A stretch of DNA of 64,000 nt, from contig CAVQCG010000004.1 of the NCBI GenBank assembly GCA_963710975.1, forward strand, positions 868,001-932,000. Direction: 5' to 3'. The notes under the pieces were generated by a model. It did no database searches. It had not been told where the DNA came from and worked only from the letters and a program-made list of their open reading frames with translations. Positions 18,044 to 26,882 of this stretch are shown here, in pieces. The position numbers were made by a program, and so were the translations under genes. This DNA is from JBBQXH01 sp963710975. Lineage in GTDB: Bacteria; Actinomycetota; Thermoleophilia; Gaiellales; Gaiellaceae. Numbering within the stretch: the stretch's first letter is position 1; every line of letters starts with the position of its first letter.

Positions 18044-18919
18044 GTGGCTGCCGTCCTGCTCGGGTGTCTCGCCGCCGCCTGCTTCGGTGGGTTGGCGGTG
18101 TCGATCAGAATCGGCCTCACGCGGCGGCACGAGCCGGAGCTCGCCCCGCTGGTCATCTCGACCATGGGCGCTGCGCTGGTCGTCATCGCGGCTGGCGTGA
18201 CAGGTTCGTTCGGCCGGAGCACGATCCATGACCTCTGGCCGTTCGCAGCCATAGGCGCGATGGTTCCCGGACTCTCGCAGCTCATGTTCGTCCGTGCGAT
18301 CCGGGACGCCGGTCCCGCGCGTGCCTCCGTACTCATCGGAACGGCGCCGATCATCGCCGCGGTACTGGCCGTCGCGTTTCTCGGAGAGCCTCTCGGCCCG
18401 GTGCTCGCAATCGCAACGGGTCTGATCGTCGCCGGAGGGACCCTGCTCGCGTGGGAGCGATCGCGACCGGTCGGCTTCCGCCCGATCGGCGTCGCACTTG
18501 CGCTGATGTGTGCCGTCCTGTTCGCAGTTCGAGACAACCTCGTCAGGGCCGCGAGCACCGACTACGACGCGGCACCCCTCGCGGCCGCGGCAGCGTCGCT
18601 GACAGGCGCAGCCATTACCTTGACAGTCATCCTCCTCCTCGTACGGCGAAGCACGCTGCTCGACACCCGCCGAATCAGGGCCACGATCGCCCCGTTCGCC
18701 CCGGCGGCGGTCCTCCTCGGCATGGCGTACGTCGCGCTCATCGAGGCGTTTGCGCGCGGGACGGTGACGGTCGTGGCCCCGCTGAACGCGACGCAATCAC
18801 TCTGGGCGGTCGTCTTCGCTGCGCTCCTCCTCGGTCGCAGCGAGGCGATCGGGTGGCGTCTAATGCTCGCGGCCGCCCTGATCGTCACCGGAAGCATTCT
18901 GGTCGGGGTGACGAGATGA
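18044..18919 (+). CDS. EamA/DMT-superfamily membrane transporter
   Basis: 291-aa protein with about ten hydrophobic helices arranged as two EamA repeats: VLLGCLAAACFGGLAVSIRI to TLLAWERS, then VGFRPIGVALALMCAVLFAV to the end. Such proteins export small metabolites across the cytoplasmic membrane; the substrate is unknown. The GTG start at 18044 is used because no ATG lies close upstream in frame. Divergent from the PfkB kinase, so the two may share a control region. Confidence 0.85.
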   Translation: MAAVLLGCLAAACFGGLAVSIRIGLTRRHEPELAPLVISTMGAALVVIAAGVTGSFGRSTIHDLWPFAAIGAMVPGLSQLMFVRAIRDAGPARASVLIGTAPIIAAVLAVAFLGEPLGPVLAIATGLIVAGGTLLAWERSRPVGFRPIGVALALMCAVLFAVRDNLVRAASTDYDAAPLAAAAASLTGAAITLTVILLLVRRSTLLDTRRIRATIAPFAPAAVLLGMAYVALIEAFARGTVTVVAPLNATQSLWAVVFAALLLGRSEAIGWRLMLAAALIVTGSILVGVTR

Positions 18920-18952
18920 GATGGCACCCCCTTTCGATCTTCGTCAAATCAA

Positions 18953-19010
18953 GGGCCACCCCGAACCACCACCCGCTTTCGAGCGTAGCGCGGGATCACG
19001 CGCGTGTGTA
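18953..19010 (+). repeat. Short dispersed repeat, copy 2
   Basis: Begins GGCCACCCCGAACCACCACC then CGCTTTCGAGC and ends with CACGCGCGTGTG, matching the copy upstream of murE at 13557-13618 (first 24 bases identical, later part diverged). It lies in the 291-bp gap between the EamA gene and ogt, on the coding strand of both. The rest of that gap shows no gene. Confidence 0.6.
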
Positions 19011-19210
19011 GCAGAGATCGTGCCGGAAGACGCACGAACTCGACACGAATCTCACAGAAGCGTCCGCTCGGGCGTTTCAGCGAACATGAGCGCAGCGGCC
19101 CGTGTCCCTCGCTGAGTCGAGTCCCGCGTCCGCGACTTCTCGAGAGGGGCGTTGAGGTGAGCGTCCCGGCCGATCCGGGCGGCAGCTCCCGTTCGACCGC
19201 GACCGAAGGA

Positions 19211-19715
19211 ATGATCGACGTTGCCTACGACATCATCGACTCGCCGGTCGGCCCGCTCCTCCTCGCAGCCACGGACCTCGGTCTGTGCCGTATCTCGTTC
19301 GATCCGGTACCCGATCGCGAGGTTGCGCAGCTCCGCGCGTGAGCACGGACCCCGCGTTCTGCGATCCCCTCGATCGCTCGAGCGGACCCGGCGTGAGCTC
19401 GACGAGTACTTCGCAGGCTCTCGCGCCGAGTTCGAGCTCGACACTGACGTTCGGCTGCTCCCAGCTTTCCAGCAACTCGTCCTGGCGGAACTCGCCCGCG
19501 TGCCCTACGGGCGAACGACCACGTACGGTGATCTGGGTGCGAGGCTTGGTAAGCCGTCGGCGGCCCGTGCGATCGGTCGTGCGCTCAACCGAAATCCGAT
19601 CCCCATCGTCCTTCCATGCCACCGGGTACTCGGGGCGCGGGGAGACCTCGTCGGGTATGCGGGCGGACTGAGCCGGAAGGAGCAGCTGCTCGCCCTCGAG
19701 GGCTCGATGCTCTGA
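19211..19715 (+). CDS. ogt: Methylated-DNA-[protein]-cysteine S-methyltransferase, +1 frameshift
   Basis: Suicidal DNA repair protein that moves alkyl groups from O6-alkylguanine to its own cysteine. The N-terminal domain (YDIIDSPVGPLLLAATDLGL) runs to EVAQL. An extra C at about 19333-19334 then creates a premature TGA. The corrected reading continues AREHGPRVLRSPRSLERTRR to the helix-turn-helix domain PYGRTTTYGDLGARLG and the active site IVLPCHRVLGARG. Length about 167 aa is normal. The ATG at 19211 follows GAAGGA closely; a GTG at 19157 is an alternative. Confidence 0.93.
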
Positions 19716-19727
19716 TCAGCGCGCGGT

Positions 19728-20090
19728 TCAAGCCCACTCCATCGGCTCGTATCCGCTCGACAACGGTGCCGAGACGATGAGGACGCTCGCCGGCTCAGAG
19801 CTGTTGTTCACAACCGTGCGTACAGGTTCCGGGTCCAGCCTGGCGTAGGTACCTTCGGGCGCCGGATAGTCGGTCCCGTCGATGACGAGCGTCGGGCTTC
19901 CTCGGAGTGTGACGAAGACTTCCTCCTGCTCCCGACCCAGCTCGTCGTGCGGTGGGATCGTTTCGCCCGGCTGGAGATCGACGACATTCATCCCGAACGA
20001 ACGAAGTCCCAGCGACTTGCGCGCAAGGCACCACTTGGCTCCTGCCTTCTCGAACTGGTCCTTGTGCATGATCGAGAACCCTGCTCCCAT
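19728..20090 (-). CDS. Small cupin-domain protein
   Basis: 120-aa single-domain cupin. The first cupin motif region is LQPGETIPPHDELGREQEEV, with His and Glu ligand candidates, followed by FVTLRGSPTLVIDG and a C-terminal VIVSAPLSSGYEP. The ATG at 20088-20090 has AGGAG 6 nt upstream and lies 2 nt after the hyuB stop, so it is the last gene of a hyuA-hyuB-cupin operon. It is similar to the cupin at 23416-23829 on the other side of hyuAB (SFGxN near the start), suggesting paralogues. Function unknown. Confidence 0.8.
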   Translation of the reverse strand: MGAGFSIMHKDQFEKAGAKWCLARKSLGLRSFGMNVVDLQPGETIPPHDELGREQEEVFVTLRGSPTLVIDGTDYPAPEGTYARLDPEPVRTVVNNSSEPASVLIVSAPLSSGYEPMEWA

Positions 20091-20092
20091 GT

Positions 20093-21595
20093 TCACTCCT
20101 CTCGGGTTGCTACCGCGTCGCGAGTTGGCACACCGAAACCGCCCCCGCCGGGAGTCTCGATCCGAAGCACGTCGCCGGGAGCGAGACTGCGCGTTACCTT
20201 CGGCGGAAGATCTGTGCCGTTCAGGATGTTGCGACCGGGAGCCCCTGCTCCCCCGCCCTTCGCACCCCCGGGAGCGTTGCGACGACGCTCGGTGAGGAGC
20301 GAGAGGCGACAAGGCTCGAGTACCTCGAGCTCACGGACGACACCGTCGCCACCACGCCAGAGCCCCGCTCCTCCGGATCCGAGCCGGAGGCCGTATCGAC
20401 GCACGCGGATCGGGTAAGCCAGCTCGAGAGCCTCGACCGGAGTGTTCAGGGCATTCGACATCGTGACGTGGACGGCCGAGGGCCCGTTCCCCGTAGGACA
20501 CGCCCCCTGACCGCCGCCGATCGTCTCGTAGTACGTAAAGCCACGGTTTCCGAGTGTCACGTTGTTCATGGTGCCCTGACCCTGCGCGGGCACGTCCACG
20601 GCTTGACCGAAAGCGCGGAACAAGACGTCCGTGATCCTGCTCGACGTCTCGGTGTTCCCGGCGACGACAGCCGCAGGAGGAAGTGCATTGACGAGCGAGC
20701 CTCGGGGGGCCTTGACGAGGACGGGAACATATGCGCCGCCCGAGGCAGGGATGTCCGGCCCGGCGAGGCAGCGTGTGACGAAGAAGCAGGCCGATCGGGT
20801 GACGGCTAGTGGACAGTTGAGGTTGCCGTCGTGCTGCGGTGACGTACCGTCGAAGTCGATCTCGATCTCGTCGCCGCGGATCGTCACGGCGGCGCGAATC
20901 TCGAGCGCGCCTTCAAGTGGCTCGAGGACATCCGTGGCTTCGTAGCGCCCATCCGGTAGCGCCCGGATTCCGGCCCGGATCCGACGCTCCGAATAGTCGA
21001 ACAGTTCATTCATCGCCGCCGCCACCTCGGCAGGCCCATGCTTCCGGCAGAGATCGTCGATACGCCGGCCCGCGAGCGTCTGCGCCGCGATCTGCGCTCG
21101 AAGGTCTCCGCGCCGCTCATCGGGGTTGCGCATGTTCGCAAGTAGGAGCCTCAGGACTTCCTCGTCCAGCCGTACAGGCGGGATGATCACACCCTCCTGG
21201 AACAGTTCGCTCGAGTTCGCGGGCAGGCTCGAGGGCTCCATTCCACCCACATCCGCGTGGTGGGCGCGCGAGACGGCGAAGCCGACCTCTGTTCGGGAGA
21301 CCAGCGTGATGTCCGGAAGGTGCGTACCGCCCGTGAAGGGATCGTTCACGGCGAAGATCTCCCCGGGTTGGGGGTCGCGCTCCATCACCGCCAGCACGGC
21401 CTCGGGCATCGCTCCGAGGTGAACCGGAATGTGCTCGGCCTGAGCGCTCATGCGCCCGGCAGCGTCGAACAGCGCTGTCGAGCAATCGTGGCGTTCCTTG
21501 ATGTTGGCGGAGAAGGCGGAGCGGATGAGGACGGCCCCCATCTCCTCGGCAACCGCACGAAGCGCGCTGCCGATGATCTGGAGCTCGATTTTCAC
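20093..21595 (-). CDS. hyuB: Hydantoinase B / oxoprolinase family subunit (HyuB)
   Basis: 500-aa subunit of an ATP-dependent hydantoinase/5-oxoprolinase-type enzyme, cytoplasmic. Typical family sequence is visible: AVAEEMGAVLIRSAFSANIK, ERHDCSTALFDAAGRM, AVNDPFTGGTHLPDITLV, HHADVGGMEPSSLPANS, DFDGTSPQHDGNLNCPLAVT and GGGQGACPTGNG. The gene is intact and overlaps the end of hyuA by 4 nt, so the two subunits are translationally coupled. The exact substrate (hydantoin, N-methylhydantoin, oxoproline or similar) cannot be told from sequence. Confidence 0.92.
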   Translation of the reverse strand: MKIELQIIGSALRAVAEEMGAVLIRSAFSANIKERHDCSTALFDAAGRMSAQAEHIPVHLGAMPEAVLAVMERDPQPGEIFAVNDPFTGGTHLPDITLVSRTEVGFAVSRAHHADVGGMEPSSLPANSSELFQEGVIIPPVRLDEEVLRLLLANMRNPDERRGDLRAQIAAQTLAGRRIDDLCRKHGPAEVAAAMNELFDYSERRIRAGIRALPDGRYEATDVLEPLEGALEIRAAVTIRGDEIEIDFDGTSPQHDGNLNCPLAVTRSACFFVTRCLAGPDIPASGGAYVPVLVKAPRGSLVNALPPAAVVAGNTETSSRITDVLFRAFGQAVDVPAQGQGTMNNVTLGNRGFTYYETIGGGQGACPTGNGPSAVHVTMSNALNTPVEALELAYPIRVRRYGLRLGSGGAGLWRGGDGVVRELEVLEPCRLSLLTERRRNAPGGAKGGGAGAPGRNILNGTDLPPKVTRSLAPGDVLRIETPGGGGFGVPTRDAVATREE

Positions 21596-23331
21596 GTTCT
21601 CGCGAGAATCAACGTGCTATTTCCTTCCCTATCCCCCACCCACCCGGGGGGAACCCAGCAGGTCGCGCCCGGGAGCTCCACCACGGCGGGGCCGGCGACG
21701 TGGATCGGCGCGGCGGCAGCGAACTCGATGTGAGGGCCCGGCCGCACGTCGGCCGTTCGTATCGCGACGAGCTCGAGCTGCCGCTCGCGGTCGGCGTATC
21801 CGTATCGCTCCTCGTGGCTGAGGTGGAATCGCTCTTCGAGGTCGGCCCCGAGACCGACGGTCAGCTCGAACGACTGCCCTCGATAGCGGAGATCGGCCTC
21901 ACCCTCCTCGGGCAGCTCGCCCACCTCCGCGAGCGGCCGCACGACCGACCGGACGTGATCGCGTCGCTCGTCGCTCGCCACGAGACCCAGAGCAGACAGG
22001 ACGCCCGCCGCCTCGGGAACGAGCACGGTTTCGATGTCGAGCTGCTCGGCGAGCGAGCACGCGTGCAGCGGCCCCGCACCCCCGAACGCAACGAGTGCGA
22101 AGTCTCGTGGATCATGGCCCCGCTCGACCGAGACGACGCGGAGCGCACGCAGCATCTCGGCATTCACGACGTCGACGACTCCAGCCGGGTCGATGCCGGC
22201 GAGGGCTGCGGTCGCGGCGCGCCGATCGAGCTCGAGACCGCCCGGTAGACGGTCGGGCAGACGCCCGAGAAGGAGGTTCGCGTCAGTCACCGTTGGCCGG
22301 GTTCCGCCCCTCCCGTAGCACGCGGGGCCCGGATCGGCCCCGGCGCTTTCCGGGCCGACCCGCAGAGCCCCACCCGCGTCGACCCAGGCGAGAGACCCCC
22401 CACCGGCACCCACGGTGTGGATGTCGACGCTCGGCAGCCTGATCGGTAGACCACCGACATGGCGTTCGCTGGAACGCTCGGCCAGCCCGTCGACGATCAG
22501 GCAGACGTCGGTCGAGGTGCCCCCCATGTCGAATGAGATCGCGCGGTCGAAGCCGGCCTGCCGCGCGACGAGGCTTGCCCCGACGACACCTCCTGCGGGC
22601 CCGGAGACGAGGATCCACGAGGGATGAGCCGCGGCTTCCTCGAGCGTTGCGACACCACCCGACGAGCGCATGACAAGCGGCTCGGGAAGGCCCGCCTCGG
22701 CACACCGCGTCGCCAGGGCGCGCAGGTAGCGGGAGACAACGGGCCCGAGGTACGCGTCCGCGGCCGTCGTCGACGCGCGCTCGTACTCGCGAAACTCCGG
22801 CGACACTTCGTGTGACGCGACGACGTGAGCTGACGGAAGCCGTCGGCGAATCTCGTCAGCGACAGCGCGTTCGTGACTCGGGTCCCGGAACGCGAAGAGG
22901 AGGCAGATCGCGACCGCCTCCGCCTCGAAATCCGCGAGCGTCGACAGGTCGAGCGGAGCGATCGTGCCCTCGGGCCCGATACGCTCGCGAACGCCGAAGC
23001 AGAGATCGAGTGGCGCAAGCGGCTCCGGATGCGACACGCAGAGCCGGTACAGATCGGGACGGGTCTGGCGGCGCAGGAAGAGGAGATGCTCGAATCCTTC
23101 GGTTGCGACGAAGGCCGTGCGCGCCCCCTTCCGCTCGAGCAGCGCGTTCGTCGCAACAGTCGTCCCGTGCGTGAACCGCTCGACGTTTCTGGCGCCGACG
23201 GCTTGCGCGACGGCGATCACCGAGTCGTCCTGGTGACGTGCCGTCGGCACCTTTGCCGTTCGCAGACTCCCTTCCTCGAGCAGAACAGCATCGGTGAAGG
23301 TACCCCCCACGTCGATACCGAGAATCGCCAC
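21592..23331 (-). CDS. hyuA: Hydantoinase A / oxoprolinase family subunit (HyuA)
   Basis: 579-aa ATP-binding subunit with an actin-like fold. Opening IDVGGTFTDAVLLEEG is the phosphate-binding motif; HGTTVATNALLERKGA, SSGGVATLEEAAAH, SFDMGGTSTDVCLI and GPACYGRGGTRPTVTDANLL are family signatures, with FGGAGPLHACSLA near the end. It is shorter than many homologues (about 650-700 aa) at the C-terminus. It forms an operon with hyuB and a small cupin. Confidence 0.92.
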   Translation of the reverse strand: MAILGIDVGGTFTDAVLLEEGSLRTAKVPTARHQDDSVIAVAQAVGARNVERFTHGTTVATNALLERKGARTAFVATEGFEHLLFLRRQTRPDLYRLCVSHPEPLAPLDLCFGVRERIGPEGTIAPLDLSTLADFEAEAVAICLLFAFRDPSHERAVADEIRRRLPSAHVVASHEVSPEFREYERASTTAADAYLGPVVSRYLRALATRCAEAGLPEPLVMRSSGGVATLEEAAAHPSWILVSGPAGGVVGASLVARQAGFDRAISFDMGGTSTDVCLIVDGLAERSSERHVGGLPIRLPSVDIHTVGAGGGSLAWVDAGGALRVGPESAGADPGPACYGRGGTRPTVTDANLLLGRLPDRLPGGLELDRRAATAALAGIDPAGVVDVVNAEMLRALRVVSVERGHDPRDFALVAFGGAGPLHACSLAEQLDIETVLVPEAAGVLSALGLVASDERRDHVRSVVRPLAEVGELPEEGEADLRYRGQSFELTVGLGADLEERFHLSHEERYGYADRERQLELVAIRTADVRPGPHIEFAAAAPIHVAGPAVVELPGATCWVPPGWVGDREGNSTLILART

Positions 23332-23415
23332 AGTCCAGATTCAACACGACCGGGGGACGCCCGGCCGCCTTTCGTAGACTCAGCTGGCACGGTTCTTCGA
23401 CGAGGAGGCCCACTC

Positions 23416-23829
23416 ATGGCAGACCCGCCCTACACGGCAGTGCAGCTCTCCGACATCCCGATCGGTGCCGCGCCGGAGCCAGGCTCGTACGAATGGCGAC
23501 CGGTGCGTCACTACCTGGGCGTTCAGAGCTTCGGCGTCAACGCGATGACAGCGGTTTCCCCCGGCGACTGGGTGATCGGCGAGCACTCGGAGACCGAGGA
23601 GAGCGCAACGAGGCACGAGGAACTCTTCTTCGTTGCTTCGGGGCGCGCGACATTCGTCGTCGCAGGCCAGGAATTCGACGCGCCGTCAGGGACGTTCGTT
23701 CACGTTCCAGACCCCGATGTCCGCCGTGGCGCACGCGGAGTCGAGCCCGGTACCACGATCATCGCGATCGGCGCAGAGCCCGGGGCCGCGTTCACGGTGT
23801 CGAGATGGGAGCAAGAGTCCCTGGCGTGA
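23416..23829 (+). CDS. Small cupin-domain protein
   Basis: 137-aa protein with one cupin barrel: YLGVQSFGVNAMTA, then a metal-site region HSETEESATRHEELFFVASG, FVVAGQEFDAPSGTFVHVPD and a C-terminal VSRWEQ. The ATG at 23416 has GAGGAGG 8 nt upstream. It is divergent from hyuA (84 bp) and its stop overlaps the start of the glycosylase gene. Related in layout to the cupin at 19728-20090. Biochemical role unknown. Confidence 0.8.
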   Translation: MADPPYTAVQLSDIPIGAAPEPGSYEWRPVRHYLGVQSFGVNAMTAVSPGDWVIGEHSETEESATRHEELFFVASGRATFVVAGQEFDAPSGTFVHVPDPDVRRGARGVEPGTTIIAIGAEPGAAFTVSRWEQESLA

Positions 23830-24743
23830 GAGAGCCGCTCGCCGAGATCGAGCTCGTCGGAGCGGGCGGTGAGCCCGTCGATCTGCAGCGGACGATCTCC
23901 TCACACGGCCTCGTCGAGCTCCCACCGCTGCGCGTCGACGGCGGGACGCTCGAGGTCACGCTTCGGGTGCGAGGGATGCGCCCCCGGACCGTGATCGTGG
24001 CCCGCGCTGGCCCCGGGCTGGCCGGGCTCACCGTGCTCGGTCAGAGCCCCGGCGTCCACGAAACGAGATTACTGACGGCAGGCGTCCGCCACCTGCTTCG
24101 CCTCGACCAGGATCTCTCGCCCTTCTATGCGCTGGCGGCGACGGATCCCGCTCTGGCCTGGGCGACGACCGGCGCCGGGCGCATGGTGCGAAGCCCGACC
24201 GTGTTCGAAGACGTCGTGAAGACGATCTGTACCACCAACTGCGCGTGGTCAGCAACCGTCCGAATGGTCGGAGCCCTCGTCCAGCATCTCGGCGAGCCCG
24301 CCCTCGGTGCACCTCCGACCGGAGCGCAAGGACGCGCGTTTCCGACCCCGGCTGCGATGGCTGAAGCCGGCGAGACGTTCTATCGCGACACCGTCAGAGC
24401 AGGCTACCGTGGCCGCTACCTGGAGACGCTCGCCCGAGACGTCGCAGCGGGGTCGATCGATCTCGAGGCACTTGGCGAGGGCGATCCCGGCGAGCTTCCG
24501 GACACAGAGGTCGAGCGCCGCTTGCTCGAGCTGCCGGGCGTGGGCCCGTACGCGGCTGCCCACATCATGATGATGCTCGGACGGTACTCACAACTCATCC
24601 TCGATTCCTGGACAAGGCCGACCTACGCTCGTGTCACGGGTGGCCGGCCGGTCAAGGACGCCACGATCGTCCGTCGGTTCCGCCGCTACGGGCCCTACGC
24701 GGGCCTTGCCTTCTGGCTGACGGTCACACGCGACTGGGTCTGA
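23826..24743 (+). CDS. DNA-3-methyladenine glycosylase-like HhH-GPD protein (AlkA/OGG family)
   Basis: Base-excision repair glycosylase of about 305 aa. The N-terminal half is a beta-rich OGG/AlkA-type domain; the middle reads FEDVVKTICTTNCAWSATVR, the substrate-pocket region. The helix-hairpin-helix is ELPGVGPYAAAHIMMMLG, followed by the region of the catalytic Asp in LILDSW. It starts with GTG (23826) overlapping the cupin stop; an ATG at 23805 inside the cupin gene is an alternative. Damage specificity is not identifiable. The DNA methyltransferase ogt lies 4 kb away on the same strand. Confidence 0.85.
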   Translation: MREPLAEIELVGAGGEPVDLQRTISSHGLVELPPLRVDGGTLEVTLRVRGMRPRTVIVARAGPGLAGLTVLGQSPGVHETRLLTAGVRHLLRLDQDLSPFYALAATDPALAWATTGAGRMVRSPTVFEDVVKTICTTNCAWSATVRMVGALVQHLGEPALGAPPTGAQGRAFPTPAAMAEAGETFYRDTVRAGYRGRYLETLARDVAAGSIDLEALGEGDPGELPDTEVERRLLELPGVGPYAAAHIMMMLGRYSQLILDSWTRPTYARVTGGRPVKDATIVRRFRRYGPYAGLAFWLTVTRDWV

Positions 24744-24747
24744 CGAC

Positions 24748-26078
24748 GTGACGGCACGACTCCCCATGCGGGGCCCGCTCCACGAGCGGTTGGCGGATCG
24801 CGCGGCGGCCGGGAGGCCGCTCCGGGTCATCCTGATCGGCGCCGGAACCTTCGGAACGATGCTCCTCGCCCAGCTGCGACACCTTCGCGGCATCGACCTC
24901 GCGGGCGTGGCCGACTCGCTCGGCGGATCGCGCCCGCCGCGCGCTCGATCTCTCCGAGTGGCCGGGAACCGTCCCCGTCACCGACGATGCGGTCGACCTG
25001 ATCCAGGCATCTGGCGCCGACGTGGTCGTCGAGGCCACGGGCTCCCCCATCGCGGGGATCGAGCACGCGCTGTCGGCTATAGGCAGCGGCTCCCACGTCG
25101 TGATGGTGACGGTGGAGGCCGATGCACTCGTGGGGCCTGCCCTGGCCGAGCGCGCCCGGACGGCCGGAGTCGTCTACAGCCTCGCCTACGGCGACCAGCC
25201 TGCGCTCGTGTGCGAGCTCGTCGACTGGGCGCGAGCATGCGGGCTCGAAGTCGTGTGCGCAGGGAAGGGAACGAAATACCTCCCCGCCTACCACGGTTCG
25301 ACGCCCGAGACGGTGTGGGAGAGCTACGGTCTCACCGCCGACGAGGCCGCCGGACAGGGATTCAATCCCAGGATGTTCAATTCGTTCGTCGACGGCACGA
25401 AGTCCGCGATCGAGATGGCCGCGATCGCGAACGCGACCGGACTGCGTCCTCAGGCCGAAGGCCTGCGGTTTCCGCCCTGCGGTGCGGAGCGGCTGGCGCG
25501 CGTGTGTATTCCGGTGGAGGACGGCGGCTCTCTCACCCGGACGGGCACTGTCGAGGTCGTGTCGAGCCTCGCCCGGAACGGCACCCCCGTCGAGAACGAC
25601 CTTCGCTGGGGCGTCTACGTGACGTTCGAAGCGCCGAGCGACTACGTGCGTTCGTGCTTCGAAGCCTACGGTCTCGCGACCGGCGCGGGCGGCCGGTACG
25701 CGGCCCTCTATCGCCCGTACCACCTGATCGGCCTCGAGACCCCCGTGAGCGTCCTCCGCGCCGGCCCTCGACGGCGAGGCAACCGGAACACCCCGCTCCT
25801 TCGAGGCAGACGTGGTCGCGACGGCGAAGCGAGACCTCCTGCCGGGGGACGTCCTCGACGGAGAGGGCGGCGCGACCGTCTGGGGCCGCCTCGCCCCTGC
25901 AGACGTCTCGCTCGCCGGGGAAGCGCTCCCGATCGGCCTCGCCGACGGCCGGCGGCTCGTACGCGGCGTCAAGGCCGGCTCCGTCGTGGGCCAGTCCGAC
26001 GTGGAGGACCCTCACCCGAGCGCAGCTCTCGACCTGCGCCGAGAGCTCGAGCCCATGATGGGGATCGACTCCCGCTGA
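24748..26078 (+). CDS. NAD(P)-binding homoserine-dehydrogenase-like protein with SAF domain, two +1 frameshifts
   Basis: Oxidoreductase-type protein of about 442 aa. The Rossmann motif is LRVILIGAGTFGTMLLAQ, then VVVEATGSPIAGIEHALSAI and EVVCAGKGTKYLPAYHGSTP. The C-terminus is an SAF-type domain (ATAKRDLLPGDVLDGEGG, GRLAPADVSLAGEALPIGLA). Extra bases at about 24922-24923 (in GG, after GVADSL) and 25763-25764 (in GG, after VSVLRA) break the frame; removing each gives one continuous protein. Family members carry annotations such as SAF-domain or FlgA-like protein; the actual reaction is not known to me. Confidence 0.82.
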
Positions 26079-26105
26079 GGGCGCTCCGTCTCCGGGCCTC
26101 CTGCT

Positions 26106-26813
26106 TCAGATCGCCGGCGCGACGAGCCGGTAACCGACGCCCCACACGTTCACCACGTACCTGCTGTCTCCGTGGCCATTGAGCTTGCGGCGCAGCCGGC
26201 TCGCGTGGGAGTCGAGAGTCCGCGTCCGGCCAAGGCTGCGGAAACCCCAGACGTCGCGAAGGAGCTCCTCCTTCTTGAAGACGCGCTCGGGCTCCTCGGC
26301 GAGCGCCACGAGCAGGTCGTATTCCTTCGCCGAGAGGAACACCGAGTGTCCGGAGACCCGCACGGTTCGGGAAAGGCGATCGAGCTCGATCTCGCCGACC
26401 CGGATCTGCTCACGGCGAGCCGGGCCTGCTGCCCGCCTGAGCACGGCCCGCATGCGAGCGAGAAGCTCCTCGTAGACGAACGGCCGCACGACGTAATCGT
26501 CACAGCCGCGCGCGAACCCCCGCACCCGGTCGACGGGGTCTCCGCGCTCGCTGACGAGGATGACCGGAACGTCGCGGTTCCACGCCCTGCCCGGCTCGCC
26601 CTCTCGAAGCCTGCGACAGACCTCGAACCCGGACGCATCCGGAAGCCGCACGTCGAGGAGAACGAGATCGGGATCGACGCACTCGACGAGCTCCAGCGCC
26701 CGCCCACCTCGATCAGCGGAGACCACGTCGAACCCGTCGTCGGTCAGCTGCTGCTCGAGGAACGAACGGATCTTGAGCTCGTCCTCGACGACGAGTACCG
26801 CTTCACCTGCCAT
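26106..26813 (-). CDS. OmpR/PhoB-family response regulator
   Basis: 235-aa two-domain regulator. The receiver domain (1-120) has the acidic pair in VVEDE and the phosphoacceptor Asp in LVLLDVRLPD, but the usual KPF lysine is replaced by arginine (YVVRPF), which may change signalling. The winged-helix DNA-binding domain (about 135-232) has LSAKEYDLLVALAEEP and ends VVNVWGVGYRLV. No kinase gene is adjacent, so it is an orphan. It converges on the SAF gene. Confidence 0.93.
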   Translation of the reverse strand: MAGEAVLVVEDELKIRSFLEQQLTDDGFDVVSADRGGRALELVECVDPDLVLLDVRLPDASGFEVCRRLREGEPGRAWNRDVPVILVSERGDPVDRVRGFARGCDDYVVRPFVYEELLARMRAVLRRAAGPARREQIRVGEIELDRLSRTVRVSGHSVFLSAKEYDLLVALAEEPERVFKKEELLRDVWGFRSLGRTRTLDSHASRLRRKLNGHGDSRYVVNVWGVGYRLVAPAI

Positions 26814-26882
26814 GTCGACGACGTTACCACCGGCTTCCGCACGCCTCCAGATGTCCTTTCGCGTAAAAGCGTGTCAAGCGAT

